Below are positions 26,181 to 36,160 of a DNA stretch of 64,000 bases, one piece after another (position 1 is the first letter of the stretch; every line of letters begins with the position of its first letter). Source of the DNA: Ilumatobacteraceae bacterium (GTDB taxonomy: Bacteria; Actinomycetota; Acidimicrobiia; Acidimicrobiales; Ilumatobacteraceae); contig SHUT01000006.1 of assembly GCA_009691255.1 (NCBI GenBank), positions 1 through 64,000 on the forward strand, written 5' to 3'. The position numbers were made by a program, and so were the translations under genes. The notes beneath the pieces are model-generated. The model saw nothing but the letters and a program-made list of their open reading frames with translations. It ran no database searches and was not told the DNA's origin.

Positions 26181-27191
26181 TTAACTCTGTGATTGGCTAG
26201 CGACAAAGGCGTCGAGCGCAGTCATGGCTTGGGCTGGGTTTGCCGCATTGATTCCGTCAATTTTTAAGTTCAGTAGTTCTGTGTAACCTGCCGTGTTTTC
26301 CCATTTGGAATCGCTTGGCCAGATCCACAAGATGAAGCCCTCAGCATGAGCGCGAGCGACGAACTCAGCGTTAAGTTCAAACTTCACAGCAGGTTCTGCG
26401 GTCGGAATTTGCAGGATACGCATGCCATGTGGAATTGGAATCTTGTTGACGAACCAATTCACAAGGTTGGCGCGACCAGGCGAGAGTTCGACAGTTGGAG
26501 CAAGCTTGCGGAATTCATCGATCACTTTGTCATCAAATGATGTGACTACGGCGCGATCATTGGCGCCAATTTCTTGCAGGATGCGGGCTAATTCTTTGGC
26601 CGCAGGAATTGCAGCGGGGAACACATCTTTGATCTCGATATTGAGCATGTATTGGGGGTACTTCGTGGCGATGTCAATAAATTTTGGGATAATAAAATCT
26701 TCAGCGGTGTAGCCCCGAGGGGGAACAATTTTTGCGGTGCGAACGCCACGAAAAATGTAGTCAGCGGCAGGCTTGTCTTTGCACGTGCAGTCCTTTGTAA
26801 ACCAATACGCGTTATCCAGCGCCAAAACTTGGTCGTACGTGATGTCGATGACGTTTCCGGTGCCATCGGTTCCAGCGTCGACATCCAAGTTATGTTGCAC
26901 CACTAAGACGCCATCTTTTGTGAGTTGCACATCAAAGTCCAAGATGTCAACGCCGTCTTTGACTGCTTCTGCATAACCGTATGGCGTAGAATGTGGATGA
27001 ACATTTTCGCCAGAAGCGTGCGCCATGATGACTGGTCGACCAAGTGCCAAGTTGTCTGCGACCGTCGTGGCTTCAGGAGCAACAAGAATCGGCGTTGTTG
27101 TCGCAATCTCGTCTGGCACAGAACTCGAAGACGATCCTCCACACGCTGCTAAAACACTGAGCGCAATAGTTGAGATGATTATCCGTTTCAT
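26181..27191 (-). CDS. Glycerophosphodiester phosphodiesterase lipoprotein
   Basis: A 336-residue exported protein. MKRIIISTIALSVLAACGG is a signal peptide with lipobox LAAC, followed by a Ser-rich linker. The TIM-barrel GDPD domain begins near residue 50: VIMAHASGENVHPHST replaces the usual HRG.xxENT, then DILDFDVQLTKDGVLVVQHN carries the metal and catalytic residues. It should cleave glycerophosphodiesters outside the membrane to give glycerol-3-phosphate. The departure at the first motif (AHASGEN) is worth noting but keeps His and Glu. ATG 27191 is chosen because the signal peptide starts there; it is 4 nt after the P450 stop, so the two are one operon. Confidence 0.88.
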   Translation of the reverse strand: MKRIIISTIALSVLAACGGSSSSSVPDEIATTTPILVAPEATTVADNLALGRPVIMAHASGENVHPHSTPYGYAEAVKDGVDILDFDVQLTKDGVLVVQHNLDVDAGTDGTGNVIDITYDQVLALDNAYWFTKDCTCKDKPAADYIFRGVRTAKIVPPRGYTAEDFIIPKFIDIATKYPQYMLNIEIKDVFPAAIPAAKELARILQEIGANDRAVVTSFDDKVIDEFRKLAPTVELSPGRANLVNWFVNKIPIPHGMRILQIPTAEPAVKFELNAEFVARAHAEGFILWIWPSDSKWENTAGYTELLNLKIDGINAANPAQAMTALDAFVASQSQS

Positions 27192-27195
27192 GGTT

Positions 27196-28419
27196 CTAGT
27201 GCCCTGATGTAAAGGTAATGGGCAGTTTTTCGGGACCAAAGATGGCAGCTGTTCCGGATTTGTACACGATGTCTCCGGCTATTGCCAGATTTGGAAGACG
27301 ACGAGACAAGATGACGAGCGCCTCTTGCAATTCTGCGCGAGCAAGGGATGCGCCGAGGCAATAGTGCACGCCAGAACCAAAGGTGAGTTGAGGTTGTCCG
27401 ACAGGTTCGCGAGTAATGTCGAAGTTGTTTGGTTCGGGAAACACAGACTCATCAAAATTGGATGTTCCGAGACTCGGAAACACGAGAGTGCCTTTTGGAA
27501 ACAGAACACCTTTGTATTCGATGTCTTCGGTGGCATAGCGCCCTGTTCCGCGAACTGCGCCGAAATAGCGCATGCATTCTTCGACTGCACGTGGCGCCAT
27601 CTCAGGGTGGTCAGCCAAAAGTTTCCATTGTTCAGGATGCTCGGCAAATAAGATGAGCGCCAGACCAAGTTGATTGCGCGTTGTATCTGTGCCACCAATA
27701 ATGACTGCGCTAACCATGGTGACAAGTTCTTGGGTATTGAGTTTGTCGCCTTGTTCTTCAGCGGTAATTAAGTCTGTGATGAGATCATCTGCTGGCACAT
27801 TGCGCCGCGCTGCAATCAAATCTTGCACATATTCGCTGAGGTCGTCTTGGGCTTTCATGATGAATGGAGCATCGCGATTGAGATTGCCATCAAATACTTT
27901 CAAGATGTCAGTCGCCACTCTACTGAACAACCTCCAGTCTTTCTTGGGGGCACCAAGTAGTTCACAGATAATTGGAATCGGGTATGGCTCGCAGACGGAC
28001 GACACAAAATCTGCTTTACCAACAGCCGCAATGGGGTCGACAAGAGAATTAAGAACATCGCGCATGATGGGGCGCAAACGGTCGGCGACACGCGGATTAA
28101 AAGCAGGCGCCACGAGTCGACGCAGACGCACGTGTTCGGGACCGTCGGCAGAAAGGATCGAGTTTTGTCGTGGTCGATTGTTGTATTCGACATTATCCGT
28201 GGGTTGGGATCCAGAGATAAACCCAACAGAGCTGAACCATCTCTTATCACGCAATACAGCAACGACATCTTCGTATTTCAGGATTGAATAACCAAAGGCA
28301 TTTTTTGCTAGCCAGTTGTCCTTGGCAACATTGCGCAGGGTTTCAATGCGATGGTCGCGTTCTTCTTCGTCAAATAGTGGCAAGAGTGGCAAATCAAGTG
28401 TTTCAACGGGCACAGCCAT
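27196..28419 (-). CDS. Cytochrome P450
   Basis: A 407-residue soluble class I P450. The I-helix oxygen motif is VIIGGTDTTRNQL near residue 240, the ExxR region follows, and the haem-thiolate loop is LTFGSGVHYCLGASLARAEL near residue 350. The substrate is unknown; no ferredoxin or reductase gene is adjacent. The GDPD lipoprotein gene follows by 4 nt. TAGCGT 6 nt before the ATG marks a probable leaderless start. A 157-bp gap separates it from the divergent aldehyde dehydrogenase. Confidence 0.95.
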   Translation of the reverse strand: MAVPVETLDLPLLPLFDEEERDHRIETLRNVAKDNWLAKNAFGYSILKYEDVVAVLRDKRWFSSVGFISGSQPTDNVEYNNRPRQNSILSADGPEHVRLRRLVAPAFNPRVADRLRPIMRDVLNSLVDPIAAVGKADFVSSVCEPYPIPIICELLGAPKKDWRLFSRVATDILKVFDGNLNRDAPFIMKAQDDLSEYVQDLIAARRNVPADDLITDLITAEEQGDKLNTQELVTMVSAVIIGGTDTTRNQLGLALILFAEHPEQWKLLADHPEMAPRAVEECMRYFGAVRGTGRYATEDIEYKGVLFPKGTLVFPSLGTSNFDESVFPEPNNFDITREPVGQPQLTFGSGVHYCLGASLARAELQEALVILSRRLPNLAIAGDIVYKSGTAAIFGPEKLPITFTSGH

Positions 28420-28425
28420 GCCACA

Positions 28426-28431
28426 ACGCTA
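28426..28431 (-). promoter_or_regulatory. -10 box of P450 gene (leaderless)
   Basis: TAGCGT on the minus strand, 6 nt before the ATG at 28419. Confidence 0.5.
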
Positions 28432-28576
28432 GTGCGTATAACTCGGCGAGAGTCATTTGAGCGCCAAGATCATGGGTAGGCCAATAAACAAGGTTTACAC
28501 CCAATTGTTAAGACCTCGCGACACCTTCATCAGATCGGTGTTGTGGCGGTGGCACAAAATGTGGAAACCTACAGAG

Positions 28577-30004
28577 ATGCGTTCATTTCAGAACTTCGTC
28601 AATGGGTCACTTTCCGATGCTGCCGATGGCCAGACCACTCCGGTGATTAATCCCGTCACAGGTGAGCAGTATGCAACCGCGCCACTAAGCGGTGCAGTTG
28701 ATATCGACGTAGCAATGTCTGCGGCAGCAACTGCTTTTGAATCATGGAGAAACACCACGCCGTCGGAGCGATCGTTGGCGATCTATCGCATTGCCGACGC
28801 CATCGAAGCGCGGGCAGAAGAAATGATTGCACGAGAAGTAGAAAACACAGGCAAGCCAACTGCGATGACAAGGGCAGAAGAAATTCCCCCAATGATTGAT
28901 CAGATTCGGTTCTTTGCCGGTGCTGCTCGCATGCTCGAAGGCAAGAGCGCCGGTGAGTACATGCGCAATATGACATCATTCGTGCGACGCGAGCCAGTTG
29001 GCGTGTGTGCGCAGGTAGCACCGTGGAACTACCCGATGATGATGGCGGTCTGGAAATTTGCTCCAGCGATTGCTGCGGGCAACACGGTTGTTTTAAAACC
29101 ATCAGACACCACGCCAGCGACGACAACGTTATTGGCAGAAATCGCTGCTGAGTTTTTGCCGCCTGGCGTGTTTAACGTGGTCTGTGGCGATAGAGAAACT
29201 GGCAAAGCAATGGTGCTGCACGACACCCCTTCAATGGTTTCGGTTACAGGATCTGTGCGTGCCGGCATGGAAGTGGCTGAGGCTGCATCGCGTTCACTTA
29301 AGCGCGTTCACTTAGAACTTGGCGGGAAAGCACCGGTCATTGTATTTGATGACGCAGATATTGAAGCAGCAGTTGCGGGAATTAGTGGCGCAGGATTTTT
29401 TAATGCGGGTCAAGATTGCACTGCAGCAACCCGCGTGTTGGTGGGCCCCCGAGCGTACGCTGATTTTGTTGCGGCATTGGCCGAGCAAGCCAAAGCAACT
29501 CGCACGGGCGCACCCGATGATGAGGATGTTCTGTATGGTCCTGTCAATAATCAAAACCAACTAGCGCATGTATCGGGCTTCATTGATCGCGCCCCAAAAC
29601 ATGCACGAATCGTGGCCGGCGGGTCGAGGTTCGGCAACACCGGATACTTCTTCGAGCCGACAGTGGTGGCGGACTTAAAACAAAATGACGAAATGATTCA
29701 GCGTGAAATATTTGGACCAGTCATCACAGTGCAGCAATTCACTGACGAAGAAGAAGCTCTGTTGTGGGCCAATGGAGTCGAGTATGGACTTGCCTCGTCG
29801 GTCTGGACACGCAACTTTGGTCGAGCAATGCGGATGGCCAAGCACTTGGACTTCGGGTGCGTTTGGATTAACACACACATCCCCATCGTGGCCGAGATGC
29901 CTCATGGCGGCTACAAGAAGTCTGGCTACGGCAAAGATCTGTCGTCGTATGCCTTTGAGGACTACACCCGCATCAAGCACGTGATGGCCAATCTTGATAG
30001 TTGA
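28577..30004 (+). CDS. Aldehyde dehydrogenase, probable aminobutyraldehyde type
   Basis: A 475-residue NAD(P)-dependent aldehyde dehydrogenase. The catalytic Glu lies in [17 protein letters not shown] and the catalytic Cys in [14 protein letters not shown]. The cofactor segment is [16 protein letters not shown], and [22 protein letters not shown] is typical. The GQDCTA context and the polyamine-transporter genes downstream suggest gamma-aminobutyraldehyde (PatD-like) or betaine-aldehyde activity; this is context-based. The track's 28457 start adds 40 poorly coding residues, so the ATG at 28577 ([11 protein letters not shown]) is used. The potA-like gene begins 90 nt later. Confidence 0.9.
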   Translation: MRSFQNFVNGSLSDAADGQTTPVINPVTGEQYATAPLSGAVDIDVAMSAAATAFESWRNTTPSERSLAIYRIADAIEARAEEMIAREVENTGKPTAMTRAEEIPPMIDQIRFFAGAARMLEGKSAGEYMRNMTSFVRREPVGVCAQVAPWNYPMMMAVWKFAPAIAAGNTVVLKPSDTTPATTTLLAEIAAEFLPPGVFNVVCGDRETGKAMVLHDTPSMVSVTGSVRAGMEVAEAASRSLKRVHLELGGKAPVIVFDDADIEAAVAGISGAGFFNAGQDCTAATRVLVGPRAYADFVAALAEQAKATRTGAPDDEDVLYGPVNNQNQLAHVSGFIDRAPKHARIVAGGSRFGNTGYFFEPTVVADLKQNDEMIQREIFGPVITVQQFTDEEEALLWANGVEYGLASSVWTRNFGRAMRMAKHLDFGCVWINTHIPIVAEMPHGGYKKSGYGKDLSSYAFEDYTRIKHVMANLDS

Positions 30005-30094
30005 CGGCAATATGTACATCGTGGGTGGATTAACTGTCTGAGTGCTGAGATTGTCTAGTATTTGCCAAGCGCAGTCAGTCAGGGGGGAGGGCGA

Positions 30095-31204
30095 ATGAAC
30101 AAAGAGAGAGGCTCAGTCGAACTCGTCGGTGTGACCAAGCAATACGGATCCGTTGTCGCAGTTGATTGTCTTGATCTTGTTGTTCAGCCCGGTGAATTTT
30201 TATCGCTGCTAGGGCCCAGCGGCTGTGGCAAGACCACCACGCTGCGGATGCTTGCTGGTTTTGAACAGTTGGATGCCGGACATATTCGCATCAGCGGAGT
30301 CGAGGTGCAAGGAGTTGCGCCGTACAAGCGTGACGTCAATACGGTCTTTCAGCACTACGCGCTTTTTCCGCATATGACTGTGGCCGAAAACGTGGCGTAC
30401 GGATTACGACAACGGGGAGTTAATAAATCCGAGACCGCAGCGCGAGTGTTTGAAGCACTCGACATGGTGCAGATGACAAAGTTGGCTGAGCGCAAGCCGC
30501 GTCAGATGTCGGGTGGGCAGCAGCAACGTGTCGCGGTCGCCCGAGCTTTGGTGAACAGGCCAAGCGTGTTGTTGCTCGATGAGCCACTCGGTGCGCTTGA
30601 TCGCAAATTGCGTGAAGAAATGCAGATTGAACTTAAGTTGCTACAGAGTCGTCTGGGAATCACATTTGTGTTTGTGACCCATGATCAAGAAGAAGCCATG
30701 AGCATGAGTAATCGCATCGCCATCATGCTGGACGGCCATGTTGAGCAACTAGGCGACCCAGAGACCGTTTACGAACATCCCGCTTCAGCGTTTGTTGCAG
30801 GCTTCATTGGACGAAATAATTTCTGGCAAGGAACTGCAACTGCCAACGGTGCCGTCGCCGAAGATGGCACAGTATTTGTAGCCACCCGACCAGAAGAAGT
30901 TGTTCCGACTGGTCATGCCGCCTTGGCTGCGGTTCGGCCTGAATGCGTGAACTTGTTTGTCGATAAGCCACTTGAGACAACAAACTGTGTAGCCGCTCAG
31001 GTGGTAGGTGTGTCGCACTTTGGCGATGTCTTGCAGTATGTAGTCACGGCTGGCGATCGAGACGTGTTGGTGCTGACGCCCCGCACCAAGGCAGTTCGCC
31101 ACCAGATGGGTGACAATGTATGGTGCAGTTGGTCGGCCGACGACGTGTATTTCTTCTCTGCTAGGCAAGCAGAGGTGGTACTAGCAGAGTCGCACGAGGA
31201 CTAA
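30095..31204 (+). CDS. potA: ABC transporter ATPase, polyamine (PotA) type
   Basis: A 369-residue ATPase. Walker A GPSGCGKTT is near residue 44, the signature is MSGGQQQRVAVARAL, Walker B is VLLLDEPLGALD, and the switch His is in FVTHDQEEAM. A TOBE domain occupies about residues 285-360. It powers uptake by the membrane protein two genes downstream. The strong AGGGGGGAGG ribosome site supports ATG 30095 over the track's 30062. Order ATPase, binding protein, permease points to spermidine/putrescine or a related cationic solute. Confidence 0.9.
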   Translation: MNKERGSVELVGVTKQYGSVVAVDCLDLVVQPGEFLSLLGPSGCGKTTTLRMLAGFEQLDAGHIRISGVEVQGVAPYKRDVNTVFQHYALFPHMTVAENVAYGLRQRGVNKSETAARVFEALDMVQMTKLAERKPRQMSGGQQQRVAVARALVNRPSVLLLDEPLGALDRKLREEMQIELKLLQSRLGITFVFVTHDQEEAMSMSNRIAIMLDGHVEQLGDPETVYEHPASAFVAGFIGRNNFWQGTATANGAVAEDGTVFVATRPEEVVPTGHAALAAVRPECVNLFVDKPLETTNCVAAQVVGVSHFGDVLQYVVTAGDRDVLVLTPRTKAVRHQMGDNVWCSWSADDVYFFSARQAEVVLAESHED

Positions 31205-31289
31205 TCTCAATGATGCAAACTATGTTGAAGCAAAACAGTTGCCGAATACTTTTCAATAACACCCAAACTAATATATAAAGGAGCAGACA

Positions 31290-32567
31290 ATGACCAAGGA
31301 ACTAAGAATTCTGGCACCAGAAAGTTTTCGCGAGGCACTTTCACGTCGCGCATTTTTGAAAGTTGGTACTGTCGCTGCAGGTCTTGCAGTAGTTGTAGTG
31401 GCCTGCGGCGGTTCTGATTCACCGTCTTCATCATCACCAGATACAACTGGATCACCAGATACAACTGGATCGTCTGATACAACCACACCTGACGGTGCAG
31501 CACCGAGTGGCTTAGCCTCCGGTGACTGGAGCCGCATTGTCAATCAAGCCAGCGGAACACTTGCGATGTACACATGGGGTGACTACGACGATCCAGAACT
31601 GGTAGGAGCGTTGGCAGAAAAAACTCTTGGCGTGAAGATGAAAGTCGATTACTTTGCCAGCAACGAAGACCTCATCACTAAGTTGGCCACCGCTGGCGGA
31701 AGCAGTGGGTTTGACATCGTGGTGCCAACCGGACCATATATTCCGCAAATGATCGAAAAGGGTCTAATCCAAAAGTTTGACAAGACGTTGTTGCCAAACA
31801 TGGTCAATGTTGATCCATTGTATTTGGGTCAAGCATGGGACACCACAAATGACTATTCGGTGTGCAAGAACTGGGGAAGCACAGGGTTCTTCTATGACAC
31901 GACAAAAATTTCGCGCGAACTGACGTCATGGCAAGACTTCATTGACGTGTGCATGGGAGAAGCGAGCGGACAATGCTCCATCATTGATGCTGCACCAAAC
32001 GTGGCTGGAATGTATTTCTGGTCAAAAGGAATCGACTGGAACACCGAAGAGAAGAACGATCTTGATACATATGAGAAGTTCATGGTCGATGAATTTGCAT
32101 CACACATCAAAGCTTTTGATAGTTACCCAAGTACCAAACTGGCAGAGGGCGCCTACAGCATCGCAATGGCATGGAACGGCGATGCACGACAGGCCTATGT
32201 ACGCATCCAAGAAGCCGGTGGCACGCCTGAAAACTGGAGATGGGTCTTAGGAACTCCAGACACAGAATTATGGATGGACAACTTCTGCATTGCCCAAGGC
32301 GCACCAAATGCTGAGGCTGCACATGCTTGGATCAATTGGATCTTGATACCCGAAGAATCTGTACAAGACCTGCAGTATCACGGCTACAACACGGGAATGA
32401 AGAACATGTCCGCACTGATTGCTGAGATCGCACCAGATCTTGAAAAAGGCGACATGATCTTCTTCAAAGACGAAGAAGTAAAAACCATGCACACGCAGAT
32501 CCTGAACACCTCAATTGATCGTTTGGTAGATATTTTGAACAAGGTCAAGGCAAAGGCCGGAGGCTGA
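31290..32567 (+). CDS. Polyamine-type substrate-binding lipoprotein
   Basis: A 425-residue extracellular binding protein of the PotD/PotF group. The N-terminus combines a twin-arginine SRRAFLKVG with a lipobox VVVACGG, so it may be a Tat-exported lipoprotein. A low-complexity linker of repeated DTTGSPDTTGSS units follows to about residue 75. The mature domain starts near SGTLAMYTWGDYDDPELV, the typical PotD opening. Asp and aromatic residues for cation binding are likely but were not mapped. AAAGGAG stands 7 nt before the ATG. It lies between the ATPase and the fused permease. Confidence 0.9.
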   Translation: MTKELRILAPESFREALSRRAFLKVGTVAAGLAVVVVACGGSDSPSSSSPDTTGSPDTTGSSDTTTPDGAAPSGLASGDWSRIVNQASGTLAMYTWGDYDDPELVGALAEKTLGVKMKVDYFASNEDLITKLATAGGSSGFDIVVPTGPYIPQMIEKGLIQKFDKTLLPNMVNVDPLYLGQAWDTTNDYSVCKNWGSTGFFYDTTKISRELTSWQDFIDVCMGEASGQCSIIDAAPNVAGMYFWSKGIDWNTEEKNDLDTYEKFMVDEFASHIKAFDSYPSTKLAEGAYSIAMAWNGDARQAYVRIQEAGGTPENWRWVLGTPDTELWMDNFCIAQGAPNAEAAHAWINWILIPEESVQDLQYHGYNTGMKNMSALIAEIAPDLEKGDMIFFKDEEVKTMHTQILNTSIDRLVDILNKVKAKAGG

Positions 32568-32573
32568 GTTCAG

Positions 32574-34607
32574 GTGACGGTTGCGGTTCATTCGAAGCCA
32601 CGGCTGAGGTTGCGAGCTCCTAAATGTTTGCTAGCCATACCAGCGATAATTTGGTACTTCATATTTTTTGTTGTACCGATTGGCTTCATTGTCGTGTATT
32701 CGTTCGGAGCAAAAGACGGCAGTAAACTAATCCCTGTTGATCTTGGACATTTGTCTACGGCCAACTACTCGAATGTCTTTGATGACACATTTTTTCGCAC
32801 GTTTAAAGCCACACTGCGAATTGCCACAGTTGCTACAGCCATGTGTGTCTTTGTCGGCTTACCCGTGGCATATTTTGCAGCCTTTAAAGTCGCGGAGCGC
32901 TGGAAAGCAATCTTGTTGGCACTCGTGGTGGTGCCAAGTTTTACAAGCTTTCTAATCAGGACAGTTGCGTGGCGGATTCCACTAGCGCCTAACGGCACAT
33001 TTTCTCACTGGCTTGTAGATCTTGGTTGGATCAGTAATAACGGAATACAAATTCTCGAGACGCCAATGGCCGTGCAAATCGCCATCGTCTACAACTACTT
33101 AGGGTTTATGATTTTGCCTTTATATGTTGCCCTTGATCGTATCGATGTGCGCATGCGTGAAGCCGGGAAAGATCTTGGTGCAGGACGATTAGCCACGTTT
33201 GTGACAATTACCTTGCCTCTCGCAGGTCCCGGAATAGTAGCTGGTGTCTTGCTGACGTTTATTCCAATGTGTGGCGACTACGTTACGGCCACTGTGTTGG
33301 GCGGCGCCAAAGGAAACATGATCGGATCAATGATTGCATCGCAGTTTACGAGTGCGCAAAACTGGCCGCTCGGATCAGCAATGGCAGTGCTCATGATTGG
33401 AGCAGTATTGGCTTCTTTGATAGTTGGCGCACTCATCGTGTGGGTGTTCCCGTGGGGAGTGCAGTTAATGCGTCCTCTCATCGACAAGGTGCGTCGTACT
33501 ATGCGCGCACGATCTGACGCACAAGTGCGTGTTTCCCGCACGATACGCATTGGGCGTTTTGAGTTGTTGCAACTGGTGTTGGCGATATGGACAGTTCTGG
33601 TGCTGTTATTTTTGTTTATACCTATTTTATTAGTTGTTCTCCATTCATTTAATACCGGTAGTTCTTTCACGATTTGGGCTGGCTCTACAACCCTCAAATG
33701 GTGGGACGAACTTTTCGTCGGCTCGGTTGCATGGGCAGTCATTGCAAGATTTGTTGTCATCGTGGCGCTTGGTTTGACTATTCGTCGGATACTTACTGCT
33801 CGATCTTCGATGGCCGCGCGAACGCTAAATTGGTTCGGACCTGGAGCATTTATTTTGGCCGTGATCGTGAATGGATTAGCCACCGATTGGTATCGCCAGA
33901 TATTTGACTTTGCCGGTATCGGTGACTCCATTCGCAACTCGTTCATCGCCGCATCTGGGGCAACTGTGATTGCGGTGTTGTTGGGTGGACTATCTGGCGT
34001 GGCATTGGCAAGACGCCCTGGCGTCTGGACCAAAATATTTATGGCAGTTGTCTTTTTGATCTTGGTAACGCCAGAAATCATGGACGCCATCGCGCTTGCA
34101 ACTTGGTTTCCGCGGATTAAAGATATTCCGCTCGTTGGTATCCCCTTTACTGATGGTCTTGGTCCGTTCAACGGTGGGATTAACAAACTGTGGGTGGGTC
34201 AATCGCTATATGCAAGTGCCGTTGTCACGCTCATTGTGCGAGCGCGTCTTGCGGGCTTGGATGAATCCCTTGAAGAGGCTGCTGCGGATCTTGGGGCAAC
34301 GCCAGCGCGGGCATTTCGACAAATCACACTGCCACTTATTTCAGCCGCCCTCGTGGCTGGTGCGTTGTTGTCATTCACCTTATGTCTAGACAATGCGGTG
34401 ATTTCTACGTTGATTAGCGAAGCCGGATCAACAACTTTCCCAGTAGCGCTTCTGGGGGCTACTCGCAGCACGATCAAGCCATTTTGGGGAGTCGGGGCTG
34501 TGCTGTTGTTTGTGGTGACGCTTGGAGCGTTGTGGTTCGTTGCCGTTGTGTTGAGGCGTTCTGGCAGTTCCTCAAGTGAGATTGCTGCAACTCTCGCTGG
34601 CTCGTAA
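32574..34607 (+). CDS. Fused PotB-PotC permease of polyamine-type ABC transporter
   Basis: A 677-residue membrane protein in which both permease halves are joined. The first half (about residues 20-310) has the EAA loop EAGKDLGAGRLATFVTITLP; the second half has EAAADLGATPARAFRQITLP. The halves join through a basic linker (RRTMRARSDAQVRVSR). The second half carries an extra segment of roughly 75 residues with about two extra helices between WWDELFVGS and GDSIRNSFIAA, where PotC normally has none. The reading frame is intact, so this is a fusion, not an error. GTG start, 6 nt after the binding-protein stop. Confidence 0.88.
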   Translation: MTVAVHSKPRLRLRAPKCLLAIPAIIWYFIFFVVPIGFIVVYSFGAKDGSKLIPVDLGHLSTANYSNVFDDTFFRTFKATLRIATVATAMCVFVGLPVAYFAAFKVAERWKAILLALVVVPSFTSFLIRTVAWRIPLAPNGTFSHWLVDLGWISNNGIQILETPMAVQIAIVYNYLGFMILPLYVALDRIDVRMREAGKDLGAGRLATFVTITLPLAGPGIVAGVLLTFIPMCGDYVTATVLGGAKGNMIGSMIASQFTSAQNWPLGSAMAVLMIGAVLASLIVGALIVWVFPWGVQLMRPLIDKVRRTMRARSDAQVRVSRTIRIGRFELLQLVLAIWTVLVLLFLFIPILLVVLHSFNTGSSFTIWAGSTTLKWWDELFVGSVAWAVIARFVVIVALGLTIRRILTARSSMAARTLNWFGPGAFILAVIVNGLATDWYRQIFDFAGIGDSIRNSFIAASGATVIAVLLGGLSGVALARRPGVWTKIFMAVVFLILVTPEIMDAIALATWFPRIKDIPLVGIPFTDGLGPFNGGINKLWVGQSLYASAVVTLIVRARLAGLDESLEEAAADLGATPARAFRQITLPLISAALVAGALLSFTLCLDNAVISTLISEAGSTTFPVALLGATRSTIKPFWGVGAVLLFVVTLGALWFVAVVLRRSGSSSSEIAATLAGS

Positions 34608-34616
34608 GCACATCAG

Positions 34617-35540
34617 ATGAGCGAGCGTATTCCACTGGGTATTGCGATTGGCCCACAGCCGGTTGCTGAGTGGGTAACCCAGGCGGTGAACAGAGGCCAA
34701 GGGCGAGTATGTACATACCAAGACGCAACTGGACTGATATGGATGTCACGGAATGATGTTGCTGGTCTTGATGTTGTCTTGCATGAGAACCCACACATTG
34801 ACTGGGTGCAACTTCCGTTTGCAGGTGTAGAAAATTTTATTCAAATCATCAACGATGATCGTGTCTGGACATGCGGCAAAGGCGTGTATGCAGAACCAGT
34901 AGCCGAACATGCATTGGGTTTAATGCTTGCCAGCATGCGCAATATTGGCGTGTATTCCCAAGAAATATCATGGACACGACCAGTAGGGCGCAATCTGTTG
35001 GGAGCGAACGTCACCATTGTTGGCGGTGGCGGCATCACCACATCGTTAGTGCGCTTATTGCAACCGTTCTCATGTCACATCACGGTTGTGCGTCAATTCG
35101 TTACAGACATGGAAGGAGTAGATCAAGTTGTCAGTTCGCAAAATCTGATCGATGCACTTATCGGTGCAGATATTGTCGTGCTGGCATTGTCCTTGACTCC
35201 AGAGACACAGGGTTTGTTGTCACGCCAAGAGTTTGAACTGATGGAACCACACGCCTGGGTGGTCAATGTTGCTCGCGGCAAACACATCGTGACCGATGAT
35301 CTGGTGTGGGCTTTGGCCAATAGCAAGATTGGTGGTGCAGCCCTTGATGTAACTGATCCCGAACCATTGCCCACAGGACATCCATTGTGGTCAGAGCCCC
35401 ATTGCATTATTACTCCCCATGCGGCTAACACGCCAGCCATGGCAAAGCCACTTTTGGCCCAACGGATTAGTGCAAATGTGGCGCTGTATATGAAAGGTGA
35501 GCAATTAATAGGTACTGTCGATACTAATCGTGGCTACTAA
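34617..35540 (+). CDS. D-isomer-specific 2-hydroxyacid dehydrogenase
   Basis: A 307-residue NAD(P)-dependent enzyme. The nucleotide site reads VTIVGGGGITTSLVRLL near residue 125, followed by the catalytic Arg in VNVARGKHI and the His in IITPHAANTP. It belongs to the glyoxylate/hydroxypyruvate reductase-like group; the substrate is not known. It begins 9 nt after the permease stop and ends with an 11-bp overlap of the J-domain gene, so it sits in a long polyamine-transport transcript. Confidence 0.88.
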   Translation: MSERIPLGIAIGPQPVAEWVTQAVNRGQGRVCTYQDATGLIWMSRNDVAGLDVVLHENPHIDWVQLPFAGVENFIQIINDDRVWTCGKGVYAEPVAEHALGLMLASMRNIGVYSQEISWTRPVGRNLLGANVTIVGGGGITTSLVRLLQPFSCHITVVRQFVTDMEGVDQVVSSQNLIDALIGADIVVLALSLTPETQGLLSRQEFELMEPHAWVVNVARGKHIVTDDLVWALANSKIGGAALDVTDPEPLPTGHPLWSEPHCIITPHAANTPAMAKPLLAQRISANVALYMKGEQLIGTVDTNRGY

Positions 35541-36147
35541 GAATTTTTACGAACTCCTCGGAGTAAATCGCGACGCATCGACACGACAAATTCGCGACGC
35601 TTATCGCACACTTGCGCGCACATTGCATCCCGATGCTCGCCATACGAGCGCCACGAATAGTGCTACACATAGCGCCGACGATGCCAGCCAAATGGCACAA
35701 ATAAACAACGCGTGGCATGTGTTGTCTGATGCGGTTCGACGGCAAGAATACGATCGTTCTCTTGGGCTAATGCGTGCAGGCGCCGAGCCTCAAACGACTG
35801 AGTATGTCGCACCAATCTTTTATCCACCATCACCGTTTCCGTGGAGGTGGATGCTGACATTGTTAATTGCTGGAATCATTGCAGTTCTTGTTTTTGGTGC
35901 CAATAGCGATGTACCTCCAGACAAGCCAGATCAACTGTTGCAGGCAGGTTCTTGTGTCATCTTTGACGGACCTGGTGCGGTCTCAGAAGTGTCATGCACG
36001 ACAGCACACGATGCAGTTGTTCGCCAACTGATCGGATACGACATGACATGTCCGTCAGATACTGAGCCATTTAGAGATCGCCAGGGCATGGGAACTGCGT
36101 GCGTCGATCGAGTAACCCCGTTGGTAGGCCCAGCAACCTCGGGCTAG
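35530..36147 (+). CDS. Membrane-anchored J-domain protein
   Basis: A 205-residue protein. Residues 1-75 are a J domain (FYELLGVNRDASTRQIRDAYRTLARTLHPDA), with the HPD motif that stimulates Hsp70 ATPase. One transmembrane helix follows near residues 108-125 (MLTLLIAGIIAVLVFG), then a roughly 75-residue outer domain with four cysteines (SCVIF, SCTT, TCPSD, ACVDR). The topology puts DnaK recruitment inside and a probably disulfide-bonded domain outside. There are no G/F or zinc-finger regions, so it is not a general DnaJ. GTG start within the previous gene. The tRNA-Val gene starts 13 nt downstream and may share its transcript. Confidence 0.85.
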   Translation: MATKNFYELLGVNRDASTRQIRDAYRTLARTLHPDARHTSATNSATHSADDASQMAQINNAWHVLSDAVRRQEYDRSLGLMRAGAEPQTTEYVAPIFYPPSPFPWRWMLTLLIAGIIAVLVFGANSDVPPDKPDQLLQAGSCVIFDGPGAVSEVSCTTAHDAVVRQLIGYDMTCPSDTEPFRDRQGMGTACVDRVTPLVGPATSG

Positions 36148-36160
36148 CCTAAGATTGTTG

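Noticed and set aside
27674-28291. 205-aa ORF antisense to the P450 gene
   Set aside because: Shadow frame; no family resemblance and no start signal.
33278-34186. 302-aa ORF antisense to the fused permease
   Set aside because: Long but composition (Thr/Asn/Ile/Pro) is what the reverse of a membrane gene gives; no start signal.
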